Shown here one piece after another: positions 8,313 through 16,969 of a stretch of DNA of 55,698 nucleotides. How positions within the stretch are numbered: position 1 is the stretch's first letter; each line of letters begins with the position of its first letter. The position numbers and the translations under genes were made by a program. The stretch covers positions 1 to 55,698 of the forward strand of contig CACWFV010000014.1 of NCBI GenBank assembly GCA_902760315.1, in the 5' to 3' direction. Below the pieces are notes generated by a model. It did no database searches, had not been told where the DNA came from, and saw only the letters and a program-made list of their open reading frames with translations. The stretch is from an uncultured Bacteroidales bacterium. GTDB taxonomy: Bacteria > Bacteroidota > Bacteroidia > Bacteroidales > Bacteroidaceae.

Positions 8313-10871
8313 TTAGATAATAATCTCCCGGACAATTTTCCTGTACTTCCCTTTCTTCACACGCTCTATGAAGCCATGCATCTGCCAGCGCTGACACTGT
8401 TTGGTCGACGCGTCTTGCTCCAAGTCCAACAGCTGCTGCACATCCTTGGTGGTGAAGGTCTCTGGCAGACTGGTGTATGCCTCTGCATTTTTCGAGTTCT
8501 TCCTGCGTGGCACGTATTCGCGCTCCGCATTGTCCCACGAGTCCTGCAGCATCTGCCCGAAGAAGTAGTCCTGAAACCAGATGACGGCATCGTACATCAG
8601 CGTCGAGAACTGCAGGTCGTCGTCAGTGATGTCCAGCTGGCCCGTCTTGCGGAACTGGTCGTACTGTCGACAGACGATGCGGGGCACGGTAAACCAGGTG
8701 GCGTAGAATACAGCACGCTTCCGCAGGTAGTCCAGCACCAGGTCGCCAGCAGCCTCTGCCTCCTGAGCCGAGAGTTCGCAGAGGCTGTAGACGTGGTCTA
8801 CCAGCCTGCCCAGTGGCAGTTCGCCATGCAGCTGCTCCATCTTGAATCCCCACGCCTTCAGCTCTTCGTTGGTCTTCCAGTCCACCACGTTCTTCCTGAC
8901 CATTTGGTAGTTGGCGCGCTCCATCAGGAAAATGGCCACACGGCTGCATAGTCCGTCGTTGATGTTCCTCAGCGTGAATTTCTTGTGCAGCGAGACGTTT
9001 GTTCCAGTGGTCACCGAGTTCCAGTAGACGGGCAGAATATCGTTGATGGAGTCGCTGTTGGCATAGTCCACACCGCTGAGCTCGTTGTGGAATGCCTTCA
9101 GCTCCAGGTCGTGCTTGCCTATCCAGGCGCCACCGCTCTGTGCCGAGATGCTGGAGTCCAGCTCCGAGTCGAACATGTACAAGTGCAGTGGCTGCACCTC
9201 GCCGTCCACCACGTCCTTGGCGCGCTTCAGTCGTCGGAAGAAGATGTTGTTCGACGTCTTGGTGGGCAGGTATCTGATCATGCCCTCCGGCTCCACCAGC
9301 GCGTCTTGCTTCTGGGCCTTCGACGACGTGCCACGCTTCTTCTGCTCCTGCTTGTAGCGCGTCTCTGCCAGTCGCACCTCTTCGTCCTGTGCCCGCATGG
9401 AGCACATAATCTGGTCGTCCAGATGCTTGGCAAACGACTTTCCTGAGGCAGGGTGTCCGATGATCAGCACCTGCGGGTTCATCCGCTGTCGGGCCCCATC
9501 GAAATGCTTGTACCAGCAGCGTGTCAGCAGCGTGCAGTACATGGCTCCTGAGGCAAACACAGCGCCCAGCCAGTTCTCTCTGCTCACTCCCCGACAGGCC
9601 TCTGCATAAGGGGTGCAAAGGAGAGATTCCAACCTTTGAGCGAACTGCTCGTAAGGCACTTCAACTGCTCCCACAGGCTTTGCAGCTGCTGTGGCGTGGC
9701 TTCCATGAATACCCACACTTTCAAGTACCCCTTGCATCCTCTTGGGGATGTCTTTGTACAGTTTTCGCTCACAAGCCGTATGAGCAATGTCGCTGACCTC
9801 TTTGTCCCCTCGCTCTCTGATGACGTCCTGCACAAATCCGCACAGTCTAAGCACCCTGTCGACCATGTCCGGCTGGTTGTCGCAGATATACCTGAGGTCG
9901 AGAGCCATTTGCAGCATTGTCCGGTGGCGATCTCCAGCGGCGGGAGCACCACCTTGTGCGGCCTGCCACGCTTCACAGATTTTTGCGTATTCGATTCCAT
10001 GATAACTCAAAATTTCGTTTTTTTCTTCTTTTTCTGAACACGGATTATTCGGATCTAACGGATTCTTTTCAGCGCTTTTATCCGTTCCATCCGTTCTATC
10101 CGTGTTCGTTAAAACCACCTTATTCGTGTTATTCGTGCAATCCGTGTTCTCCGACCGGTGGTCTGAGTGTGGCGTTGCAATCTTTCTCTCAGCCGCGCTA
10201 TGACCGTCTCGATATAGAGCATCATATCGCTCAGCAAATTCCTTATTCTCATAGGTAAATAGTTCTTTGTCAATAAACAAAATATCCGTCTCTTTGCAGA
10301 TGAAGCTCATGCGACTGGCATCCTTGCAGCTCTCGTCCACCTCTACGCCCAGCACCTTCGCCATCTCGTGCTGGTTGTCGATGAGGTTACCTTTCTGGAC
10401 ATCGGCTTTAAATACGATTTTAAGACCTTTGCCTGATGGCGTGATGTAGATGAGAAGGATGGACCCACCCCCATCCCCTCCCGAAGTGAGGGGAGCTTGG
10501 TTTGCAAATAATTCTGGATGTGTTTCGCGCCATACATTGTAATAATCTTGTGGAGTAGGCTTTTCCATCACCCCTCCCCTCGGGAGGGGAAGGGGGTGGG
10601 TATCAATATGGTCCACATCCATCACCACCAAGCCTGTCAGCCTCGTTGCCGCCTGCTTGCGCCAGCGCCCCAACTTGCCCGCCTTCGACAGTGTCTCGTC
10701 GAATGTCGCCTGAAAGATGAATGCTGGCAACTTGCGCTTCAGTGCCGCATCGTGCGTCTCACGATACTTGTCTATGTTCTCGTTCCACTGCGTCGCCCTG
10801 ACGAGCGCCCAGAATTGAGCCTCGTCCACAGGCAACGTAGGATTACTGAAATTCTTCTGATAGCAAAACAT
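8313..10871 (-). CDS. VirE_N/BT4734-like plus DUF3987-like primase-helicase protein
   Basis: About 852 residues from the ATG at 10871; a TTG three codons earlier is possible. The N-terminal part (residues about 1-240) is the BT4734/VirE N-terminal domain, with LVVMDVDHI and ILLIYITPSGKGLKIVFKA. This fold is related to archaeo-eukaryotic primases. A helical segment follows, then an ATPase-like domain with Walker A GHPASGKS and a Walker B-like LYMFDSELD. Proteins of this architecture are common on Bacteroidetes mobile or capsule-associated loci, but their role is unproven. Three inserts look foreign: two GC-rich inverted-repeat arms within the VirE_N domain and a low-complexity Asn-Thr-Asp linker. 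It abuts the 111-residue gene (stop 10874, ATG 10871). Confidence 0.85.
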   Translation of the reverse strand: MFCYQKNFSNPTLPVDEAQFWALVRATQWNENIDKYRETHDAALKRKLPAFIFQATFDETLSKAGKLGRWRKQAATRLTGLVVMDVDHIDTHPLPLPRGGVMEKPTPQDYYNVWRETHPELFANQAPLTSGGDGGGSILLIYITPSGKGLKIVFKADVQKGNLIDNQHEMAKVLGVEVDESCKDASRMSFICKETDILFIDKELFTYENKEFAERYDALYRDGHSAAERKIATPHSDHRSENTDCTNNTNKVVLTNTDRTDGTDKSAEKNPLDPNNPCSEKEEKNEILSYHGIEYAKICEAWQAAQGGAPAAGDRHRTMLQMALDLRYICDNQPDMVDRVLRLCGFVQDVIRERGDKEVSDIAHTACERKLYKDIPKRMQGVLESVGIHGSHATAAAKPVGAVEVPYEQFAQRLESLLCTPYAEACRGVSRENWLGAVFASGAMYCTLLTRCWYKHFDGARQRMNPQVLIIGHPASGKSFAKHLDDQIMCSMRAQDEEVRLAETRYKQEQKKRGTSSKAQKQDALVEPEGMIRYLPTKTSNNIFFRRLKRAKDVVDGEVQPLHLYMFDSELDSSISAQSGGAWIGKHDLELKAFHNELSGVDYANSDSINDILPVYWNSVTTGTNVSLHKKFTLRNINDGLCSRVAIFLMERANYQMVRKNVVDWKTNEELKAWGFKMEQLHGELPLGRLVDHVYSLCELSAQEAEAAGDLVLDYLRKRAVFYATWFTVPRIVCRQYDQFRKTGQLDITDDDLQFSTLMYDAVIWFQDYFFGQMLQDSWDNAEREYVPRRKNSKNAEAYTSLPETFTTKDVQQLLDLEQDASTKQCQRWQMHGFIERVKKGKYRKIVREIII
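10036..10161. repeat. Short tandem-like repeat (AT[C/T]CGTG-type units) coding an NTD-rich linker
   Basis: Degenerate units such as ATCCGTGTT, ATTCGTGTT, ATCCGTTCC and ATTCGGATC recur with a 9-10 bp period. On the coding strand they give runs such as NTDCTNNTNK and NTDRTDGTDK between the VirE_N and helical domains. The array keeps the frame open. It resembles in flavour the TTCCG octamer arrays elsewhere in the window. Confidence 0.6.
10463..10601. repeat. Inverted pair of GC-rich palindromic repeats inside the VirE-like gene
   Basis: Left arm 10463-10493 and right arm 10571-10601 are about 31 bp each and nearly exact reverse complements. Each contains its own small hairpin (CCCCTCCCGA...GAGGGG). 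Between them lie about 77 bp that read naturally as VirE_N domain (PQDYYNVWRETHPELFANQ). The arms are translated in frame as HPLPLPRGGV and APLTSGGDGGG. Confidence 0.75.
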
Positions 10872-10873
10872 AG

Positions 10874-11209
10874 TTAGCAAAATTCTATTAGTTCCCTATC
10901 AATGATAACATCCTTTGCTTGCTGGTTGCCACGATCCATCTGCGCCAAAATGCGGGCAGGGAGCAATCGTTTCTGGAAAGCCTCGCGACGGATAATGAGT
11001 GTCTTGGTCTCTTTCATCCAACCATTATCCAGTTCAGCGATGGTCTTGCTCTCAGGTACATAACCCGGCATCCTTGATTTTCTCACATAAGCATTAAACT
11101 GTTTTTCACCCGTCCACTGGTCATAGTGCAGCGAACCCTGTACAAACTCACCCTTACGCATGCGGGCGATTACTGTGTCGTCAATCTTTATTTTAATTAT
11201 TACTTCCAT
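10874..11209 (-). CDS. Hypothetical 111-residue protein of the VirE-like cassette
   Basis: Basic-acidic mixed cytoplasmic protein (MEVIIKIKIDDTVIARMRKG...), no signal peptide or membrane segment, no motif I recognise. It ends immediately before the ATG of the VirE-like gene, so the two are likely translated from one message and may act together. The predicted pattern is an N-terminal beta-rich half and a C-terminal helical half (RREAFQKRLLPARILAQMDRG). Translation quality and tight linkage support a real gene. Confidence 0.65.
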   Translation of the reverse strand: MEVIIKIKIDDTVIARMRKGEFVQGSLHYDQWTGEKQFNAYVRKSRMPGYVPESKTIAELDNGWMKETKTLIIRREAFQKRLLPARILAQMDRGNQQAKDVIIDRELIEFC

Positions 11210-11311
11210 TGTTCTTGAGTTTTAGTGAGAGAAGGTCAGAATCTTTGGCCATTTACTCGAGAACATCCTCTTCACTTCAACTCAGGTTATTGTTTAATTA
11301 AGCATTATGCA

Positions 11312-11563
11312 TTAAGCATTCTGTCCCTGCTGGTCCTGCCAGTCGCGGACACTCATCGAGAGTTGAACGCGTACAAAGTCGCCTTCATTAAGATGTCCCA
11401 CAAGCGAGCGGGCGTAGTCGCCAGTCGCCTCTGCAAATAGCGTGTCAATCCCATCTGTGAGCACCATGCCCAAAGACGTAAACACTCTAGGTTGACCCTG
11501 TTGGTCGTTGTACTGTCTATCCTGGATAGGCAGCACCTTCTGAATCTTCATTGTTTTTTCCAT
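11312..11563 (-). CDS. Small conserved-looking 83-residue protein, possible OB-like fold
   Basis: MEKTMKIQKVLPIQDRQYND and onward, ending VRVQLSMSVRDWQDQQGQNA. The strand-rich pattern, with two short basic/polar edges, resembles small single-strand-binding-like OB proteins, but no decisive motif is visible, so function is left open. First gene of a short leftward unit: it lies 65 bp below a TATCTTTG box (11628-11635) and upstream of the 111-residue and VirE-like genes. An alternative start is Met5. Confidence 0.6.
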   Translation of the reverse strand: MEKTMKIQKVLPIQDRQYNDQQGQPRVFTSLGMVLTDGIDTLFAEATGDYARSLVGHLNEGDFVRVQLSMSVRDWQDQQGQNA

Positions 11564-11627
11564 GATTGTGTTTGATTAAATAAATTAATGTATAAAGGGG
11601 ATTAGGGCTTCCGTCCTTTCGACAATG

Positions 11628-11635
11628 CAAAGATA
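11628..11635 (-). promoter_or_regulatory. -7 box (TATCTTTG) of the VirE-like transcription unit
   Basis: Exact TAnnTTTG on the minus strand, placed just downstream of the terminator at 11641-11677. It therefore starts an independent unit of the 83-residue, 111-residue and VirE-like genes. No clear TTTG -33 element. Confidence 0.65.
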
Positions 11636-11640
11636 GGAAT

Positions 11641-11677
11641 AAAAAAATACCCGACACGTATGAAAAAACGTGTCGGG
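11641..11677 (-). terminator. Intrinsic terminator after the 165-residue gene
   Basis: 10-bp perfect stem CCCGACACGT / ACGTGTCGGG (11650-11659, 11668-11677) followed on the minus strand by TATTTTTTTATT. It ends the upstream two-gene unit (12660 to 11726). Confidence 0.9.
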
Positions 11678-11725
11678 AAAGAATGGGGGAATAAAAGAAA
11701 GAATGGGGGAAAGAATTGGGGAAAA

Positions 11726-12223
11726 CTACCCCTTCCGGTAGATACTCAGAAAGCGTTTTGCCACATTTATGCGCCTTGTCGCCTCTGTCGTATCCCTGTC
11801 TGGGAATGTCCAATTGGGGAAGTCGCCAAGGACATTACCATACGCTTTCTTGACTGACGACACCTCTGGGAGGTCCACCAGTTGCAAGCCTTCCAGATAG
11901 GTCACAAACGACTGGGGTGTGTCAAACGAAGGCAAGCCCTCCGTCTGGTTCATCACCACCATCAGCCATGTGTAATCATACAGATGCCTCAAGACGCCCT
12001 CACTCTTCAGCGTCAGCACAGCCTTCCTAACCCGCTCGTCAACTGTCAGCATCTCCGACGCCTGCAAATCGGGCTCTTCCTCCTCCTTTTGTTCACTCTC
12101 ACCTTTATGATATATATGCACATGCTGGTTGTCATGTATGTCGAACATCGGGCCATTAAACGTCACACTACCATTGAACGTCACGTTGCCCAAACAATTC
12201 TCTTTCTTCTCCATCGTCGCCAC
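11726..12223 (-). CDS. Hypothetical 165-residue protein with a GPMFDIHDN motif
   Basis: The N-terminus carries repeated NVTFNGSVTFNGPMFDIHDN, then a histidine-rich segment (QHVHIYHKG), an acidic stretch (EQKEEEEPDLQASE) and a helical C-terminal domain (residues about 60-165). No signal peptide. It overlaps the upstream 145-residue gene by one base (12223), so the pair is an operon. The motif FxGPMxDxHDN is shared with that neighbour. Function unknown; Bacteroidetes loci often carry such proteins beside VirE-like genes. Confidence 0.65.
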   Translation of the reverse strand: MATMEKKENCLGNVTFNGSVTFNGPMFDIHDNQHVHIYHKGESEQKEEEEPDLQASEMLTVDERVRKAVLTLKSEGVLRHLYDYTWLMVVMNQTEGLPSFDTPQSFVTYLEGLQLVDLPEVSSVKKAYGNVLGDFPNWTFPDRDTTEATRRINVAKRFLSIYRKG

Positions 12224-12660
12224 TATTCTCTAAGTTTCACATCATCATTGTCATGCACGTCGTACATCGGACCTTCAAACGTAGGGTTCTGCATCAATAT
12301 CTGAGGCTTAGTGCTCTCCTCCGGCAGTGCCATCACCTCATTCATCAGCCGTTGCTGTTCAGCACGGTGACCATCGGGCAGACAACAGTCCACAAACGTG
12401 CGTAGGAATGCCCACCTTTCGATGCTCTTCAGGTGCTGCACGAACGTTTTGATGCGCTCGCCCGACAATATCAGCAAGTTCCTCAGGTAGATATTCTCCT
12501 GAGTCTCCACCAGTTGCATCTTCATCCGATCCATCTCGTCCCTTAGTCGTGTGTTCTCATCCTGTTGTACTGTGAGCGCCCTCTCCAGTTCAGCTATGTG
12601 TACCCGCATTGCACTCGTCCTGTCCGAGAGCGCATTGAGTTCTTCGATACTTATTTCCAT
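12223..12660 (-). CDS. Hypothetical 145-residue coiled-coil protein ending in a GPMYDVHDN motif
   Basis: Residues about 1-60 form a coiled coil (IEELNALSDRTSAMRVHIAE and ALTVQQDENTRLRDEMDRM). The middle is a helical domain, and the C-terminus ends with PTFEGPMYDVHDNDDVKLRE. The start is supported by a purine-rich AAGGAAGAG sequence 5 bp upstream. It shares the FxGPMxDxHDN motif with the next gene, with which it overlaps by one base. No enzymatic motif is visible; a structural or adaptor role is only a guess. Confidence 0.65.
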   Translation of the reverse strand: MEISIEELNALSDRTSAMRVHIAELERALTVQQDENTRLRDEMDRMKMQLVETQENIYLRNLLILSGERIKTFVQHLKSIERWAFLRTFVDCCLPDGHRAEQQRLMNEVMALPEESTKPQILMQNPTFEGPMYDVHDNDDVKLRE

Positions 12661-13025
12661 TGCTCTTCCTTTCAGTTGTTTTTATGTTATCAATAAGTCT
12701 TCCATCTTCCCTCATCCTTCATCCCTCTTCCATCGTACGTTCGGCGAGACGCTCACCTGTCCCTACCGTTCATAAAGAATATCTTACAACACCAAATATT
12801 TAGTTGAGTTTTTAATCAGTAGCGGCAGCTTTCACTATATATATGAACAAGGAGGGTGACAATTTGTCCTCCCCCTTTGAATGAGTTACACTGTGTACCA
12901 AGAAACTTAATCATTTAGTATGTCATTCACCTGTCCCCTGACATATCAAGTTCCCCATTCCCTTCCTCGAAGATGCTTTGGTGTACAAGTGTAGCGTCTT
13001 TCTGTCTCTTTTCAACAAATTCCTT
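12661..13025. other. Intergenic 365 bp, no gene recognised
   Basis: Contains low-complexity GATGAAGG-like purine stretches just upstream of the 12660 start and two CACCTGTCCC segments (near 12752 and 12930) resembling the palindromes at 19064-19121. It also holds a small imperfect hairpin GGAGG...CTCC at 12851-12872 without a U-tract. No convincing promoter for the 12660 gene and no RNA gene were seen. Confidence 0.5.
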
Positions 13026-14324
13026 CTATTTGGGAATCTCTACATAAACCCACGACATGGGAAATCCTTCACTGTTTGGGGTATTCCAATGACTCAAGCA
13101 GATACCTCTATCATGTTCCTCCTCTTCTTTCGAATAACCTCCCATATCTTTAGCCCATGAGGCATGTTCACCAGTATAGACATTTGCTGCTTCTTCGAAA
13201 GTATCAAAATGTTTCCTCAATTCATTGAATTTAGCATCTTGTGTAGGATTCCGATATTTAAAGAATTCTTTTATACCATCTATATATTCCAAAACATAAG
13301 GGTTCCTAAATGCAGTATATATAGACTTATATTTCTCAAGATTATCTTCATAGATTGCATTTATTTCAATCTGAATAAAGTCACAAGAAAGATAATAAGG
13401 TGTCCCAATGGAAATCTTGATGTATTCATTCTCAAAACAACCTTTAATACGATTCGGATTGTAGTCTACATCAGTCCCTAATTCTATATTTGATTCCTCG
13501 ATAAAGAAGTTCTCTCTAATATATCTCAGTAGTGGCCATAATCCTTCGGAATCCTTTCTTAAGTTCAATATTATTGTACTGACACAATTATCAATGTCTG
13601 TTAACAACTCATATTGGATACCGTAGTCTTCACACATCTTATTCCCTGGAGTTATTCCTTCAGACATATCCTCCAGACAACCGCATTCTTCAACGATTGT
13701 TAATGGATCTCCAAGCCCCATGTCAAGCAAAACAGGCATGCCGTATTCAAACGGCATAACTTCATGGAAATCCTTGTTAGCAATACCGGTTCCCTTGCAA
13801 ATAAGCAAAGATTTCCTGATGAATTTTTCCAAATCTAAGTCTTGACTAATGATATTTATCGCACAATAGCAATCTGCAGAATCAACGCAAGCCTTCAAGG
13901 ATACTGTTAATTTCTTACCATTGGAAAATATGAGTAAGCTATACAAATTATCACTTTGAGAGATGCTGAAATCTAAGATTCTTCCATTCTCATCCATATT
14001 GGAGTTGTAACTATCCTCCTTATGGTAGAATCTATTAGAAAAGTAGTCTTTTAGTTCATCAATTTGATTAAACCAGTCTCCTTTAGGAATGGTGACGTCA
14101 ATAGCAGAGACTGAATATGAATCCTTGAAGCAGCTGTAGCAAAAAGAGATTTTATACTGATAAATTAAATCAGCTGGATATTCGCAGCTGTGTCCTGTTT
14201 TGTAACCACTAAGTTCCATTGATAATTCTGAGGCTTTATCTTCATCCATTCCGATATATAAACCTCCAATGACTGGTACGCCACGCAACGTCTGAAAGAT
14301 CTCATCTAGTCTGTTCAAATCCAT
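13026..14324 (-). CDS. Uncharacterised 432-residue cytoplasmic protein in the AT-rich island
   Basis: Starts MDLNRLDEIFQTLRGVPVIG. The ATG at 14324 is preferred over one at 14357 because the latter precedes the promoter box. Acidic, with many Cys, Tyr and Asp residues, no signal peptide or membrane segment. Two segments have a similar plan, strands followed by an Asp/Glu-rich helix: around residues 55-110 and 300-350. Base composition is clearly more AT-rich than the flanking core genes, suggesting transfer. It is divergent from the frameshifted gene at 14443. I do not recognise the family; an immunity or defence accessory role is conceivable only from location. Confidence 0.7.
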   Translation of the reverse strand: MDLNRLDEIFQTLRGVPVIGGLYIGMDEDKASELSMELSGYKTGHSCEYPADLIYQYKISFCYSCFKDSYSVSAIDVTIPKGDWFNQIDELKDYFSNRFYHKEDSYNSNMDENGRILDFSISQSDNLYSLLIFSNGKKLTVSLKACVDSADCYCAINIISQDLDLEKFIRKSLLICKGTGIANKDFHEVMPFEYGMPVLLDMGLGDPLTIVEECGCLEDMSEGITPGNKMCEDYGIQYELLTDIDNCVSTIILNLRKDSEGLWPLLRYIRENFFIEESNIELGTDVDYNPNRIKGCFENEYIKISIGTPYYLSCDFIQIEINAIYEDNLEKYKSIYTAFRNPYVLEYIDGIKEFFKYRNPTQDAKFNELRKHFDTFEEAANVYTGEHASWAKDMGGYSKEEEEHDRGICLSHWNTPNSEGFPMSWVYVEIPK

Positions 14325-14346
14325 AACAATATCACTTTTTTCAATG

Positions 14347-14354
14347 CAAAAATA
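14347..14354 (-). promoter_or_regulatory. -7 box (TATTTTTG) of the 432-residue gene
   Basis: TAnnTTTG match on the minus strand, 22 bp ahead of ATG 14324. The facing gene has a weaker TACCTTCG (14419-14426) with CTTG 19 bp upstream. Confidence 0.6.
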
Positions 14355-14442
14355 CAAAAAAAATCCATAATTGCAAATTATTATTTACTACAAGCCTTGC
14401 AATCCAACATTATTTTGTACCTTCGCATCAAATAACTAAAAC

Positions 14443-15536
14443 ATGGAACAGAAGTACTTTACCTTAGGACTCAAAAATTACCTTTTGAACCAGATGCCAA
14501 GCAAATCATCTATATTCAAGGCAATGAAGACGAAATGGTTTATCACTTCGTTGAATTATATTATAATAGTATTCGTCGTTATTTCGAATCAAAAGGTTAT
14601 GATTTCTGCTATATACCATATCTGAAACGTGAACTAAATGAATATGAAGTTCTACACTATAATGCTCCTTATGCCAAGAGTGGACATCTAAAGTTCATGA
14701 CAAATGATAATTTTATTCTCAATTATATGGTTCATCCAGAGAATAAAACAAACATTTCTCCGTCGCTCCTTTACTATATTCCTAACTATAAAGACGAAAG
14801 TTATCCAGAAGCAGATGTCCTAGTTAGAGGTATAAGCCTAACTAGCAATCCGTTTGCCTCGGATAACGAATTTAAAAGGATATTAAGTGACATTCTTCAG
14901 GACATTGACAAGCATACGGAGCAACCGATTCGCTTTCACAAAGTATCGGAATCAGATATAGAAGAGAAACCATCTTGGTTTTGCGCAGAAGATGATCCTT
15001 ATAATATTATTGCTGCAGACGATACCTTCGATTATGAATCCAAACTCTTATTGAAGGAAATAGAAGATAGGATTGAGAAATTGAAGAAAAAAGGAATAAG
15101 TACCTATATTATTAAACGCCTAGCGTTTAATAGTAATGAGAGGCTTAGTAGACTTTGTATTTCAAAACGCAATGAGATTCTCCTTCTTGATTACTTCCTG
15201 GAAATTAAAATGAAACCACTACCAATGGCTGTATTCCTTTTGTTTCTAAAACATCCAGAAGGAATCTTTTTTAAGGATTTACCAGATTATCGAGAAGAAT
15301 TGATGGAGATTTACAAAAAGGTTAAGGGACGCTCCTTCAATTATGAAATCGCCAAGCAAAGCATTGACGATGTTACGAATCCACTAAACAACTCTATCAA
15401 CGAGAAGTGCTCCCGCATCCGTGAGGCTTTTGTCAGCCAGTTCGATGATCATCTTGCACAATTCTATTATATTGTTGGTCAAAGAGGAGAACTAAAGAGA
15501 ATCATGCTGCCTCGCAACTTAGTGAAATGGGAATAG
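14443..15536 (+). pseudogene. Conserved Bacteroidetes hypothetical protein, frameshifted near codon 11
   Basis: Reading from ATG 14443 (MEQKYFTLGLK) the frame goes wrong at an A5 run (14473-14477). With one extra A it continues as KLPFEPDAKQIIYIQGNEDE into the long frame that runs to 15536 and ends RGELKRIMLPRNLVKWE. The restored protein would be about 364 residues. The C-terminal region (LPMAVFLLFLKHPEGIFFKD, then SIDDVTNPLNNSINEKCSRI) is, from memory, a domain recurrent in Bacteroidetes hypothetical proteins; its function is not known to me. Without the fix, an internal start at ATG 14535 would give a 333-residue product. Located between the unknown divergent gene and the convergent methyltransferase. 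Confidence 0.7.
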
Positions 15537-15554
15537 CCACAGGCTTTCCTGAAA

Positions 15555-16919
15555 CTAATGGCTCTTAATCGTATTGAGGTCGGTCACAAACGGTAGATAT
15601 CTCACTTTGCCCTTTTGTTGAACCTTCAAGATGTCGAATGTGCCAATCTTAGCAGGACTCGATGGCTTATAATCCAGTAGCAGAAAGCGTTGAGAGTCTT
15701 TCGTCATGCGTACCATATAGCCATCTGGGATATCCTGTTTATCAACTATGCGTGGCGACTTGGTTAGTTTATATGGAGTGGCTTTCTCGTTGTTCCAATA
15801 GTGGAACATGATGTAGCCAATATCTTTTACTAGGATGTTATCAAGGCCACTATCCTTGATGCCGATTGCCAGCTTACCTACAGACTCGGTTTTCGTACGA
15901 GAAGCTGTCCCTATAGCATACATGTAGACTTTATCCTTTTCTGCTTTATGGCGCATTTTATTCACCTTAGAATCAATATCAAACGGAAGTTCTTCGAAAG
16001 GATCAGACTCACAACAACTGAATATGTCAGTTTGAGTGTCCTCTGCCTTCATAATGTCCTGAATCTTCCTGCGGTATCCTGCATAGTTCTCTATGCGCTC
16101 AATCTCTTCGCGCCGAGCCTTACTGATGGTGGCAAACTCCTCTTCTCGTTCGATTCCGAGAAACCTGCGGCCCAAGAGGTTAGCGGCAATGCCTGTAGTA
16201 CTGCTACCAGCAAACGGGTCGAGAATCCATGCACCAGGCTTTGTGGAAGCCATTATGATACGACTCAGCAATCCCAACGGCTTCTGCGTAGGATGCTTGC
16301 CACACGACTTCTCCCATGGGGCAATGGCTGGCAGACGCCACACGTCCGTCATCTGCTTGTCGTCATTGATGTGCTTCATCAGGTCGTAGTTGTAGTAGTG
16401 AGCCACCTTCTCCTTCTTGCGAGCCCAGATGATGAACTCTGTCGAATATGTGAAGTAGCGGCACGAGATATTGGGCGGCGGATTGGTCTTAGCCCATGTT
16501 ATCACATTCAGAATTTTATAACCCAACTGGGTAAGACAATTGGCAACACTAAATATATTATGGTATGTACCAGAAATCCAAATGGTACCATTGTCTTTCA
16601 GTTTCTCTCTACACAGAGACAGCCACTTCAGGTTAAAGGCGTTAATGTCCTCTTGTGACATGCTTTTATCCCAGTCGCCCTTGTCGACGCAAACCACCTT
16701 ACCGCTCTGCACGCTAATGCCACCACTCGACAGAAAATATGGCGGGTCGGCAAATATCATGTCGAACTTGAAGTCGAACTGGGGCAACAACTCAAATGTG
16801 TCTGCATTAAACAGAATGAAATCACGGGGAGGCGAACAGTAGTAGGCTGTTTTTGCCTTGTCGTACAGTTCTTCCTTAGAACCAGACGAATCAATCGGGT
16901 CTTTTTTCTTTTTAGCCAT
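15555..16919 (-). CDS. DNA adenine-N6 methyltransferase, beta class, DpnA/HinfI-like
   Basis: 454 residues. Motif IV DPPY is at residues 58-61 and the AdoMet motif DPFAGSSTTG follows at about 234-243, the order of beta-class amino-methyltransferases. The stretches FADPPYFLSSGG, VDKGDWDKS, TNPPPNISCRYFT and GKHPTQKPLGLL strongly resemble DpnA- and HinfI-type enzymes (GATC/GANTC). A C-terminal extension of about 170 residues (from about 280) is unassigned and might help target recognition. It is separated from a nuclease gene by 285 bp holding a nested palindrome. The recognition sequence cannot be read from the sequence. Confidence 0.9.
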   Translation of the reverse strand: MAKKKKDPIDSSGSKEELYDKAKTAYYCSPPRDFILFNADTFELLPQFDFKFDMIFADPPYFLSSGGISVQSGKVVCVDKGDWDKSMSQEDINAFNLKWLSLCREKLKDNGTIWISGTYHNIFSVANCLTQLGYKILNVITWAKTNPPPNISCRYFTYSTEFIIWARKKEKVAHYYNYDLMKHINDDKQMTDVWRLPAIAPWEKSCGKHPTQKPLGLLSRIIMASTKPGAWILDPFAGSSTTGIAANLLGRRFLGIEREEEFATISKARREEIERIENYAGYRRKIQDIMKAEDTQTDIFSCCESDPFEELPFDIDSKVNKMRHKAEKDKVYMYAIGTASRTKTESVGKLAIGIKDSGLDNILVKDIGYIMFHYWNNEKATPYKLTKSPRIVDKQDIPDGYMVRMTKDSQRFLLLDYKPSSPAKIGTFDILKVQQKGKVRYLPFVTDLNTIKSH

Positions 16920-16969
16920 AATAGCAGTTTTTGTGTCTGCTACTTGACCATTCTTTCCTTAGGGCAAGA

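Noticed and set aside
12851-12872. Hairpin as terminator of the 432-residue gene
   Set aside because: Imperfect stem, no U-tract on the relevant strand and 150 bp beyond the stop codon.
14470-14480. Programmed -1 frameshifting to explain the split gene
   Set aside because: CTC-AAA-AAT is not a proper X-XXY-YYZ slippery site, since slipping back pairs lysyl-tRNA with CAA, and no stimulatory structure is obvious.
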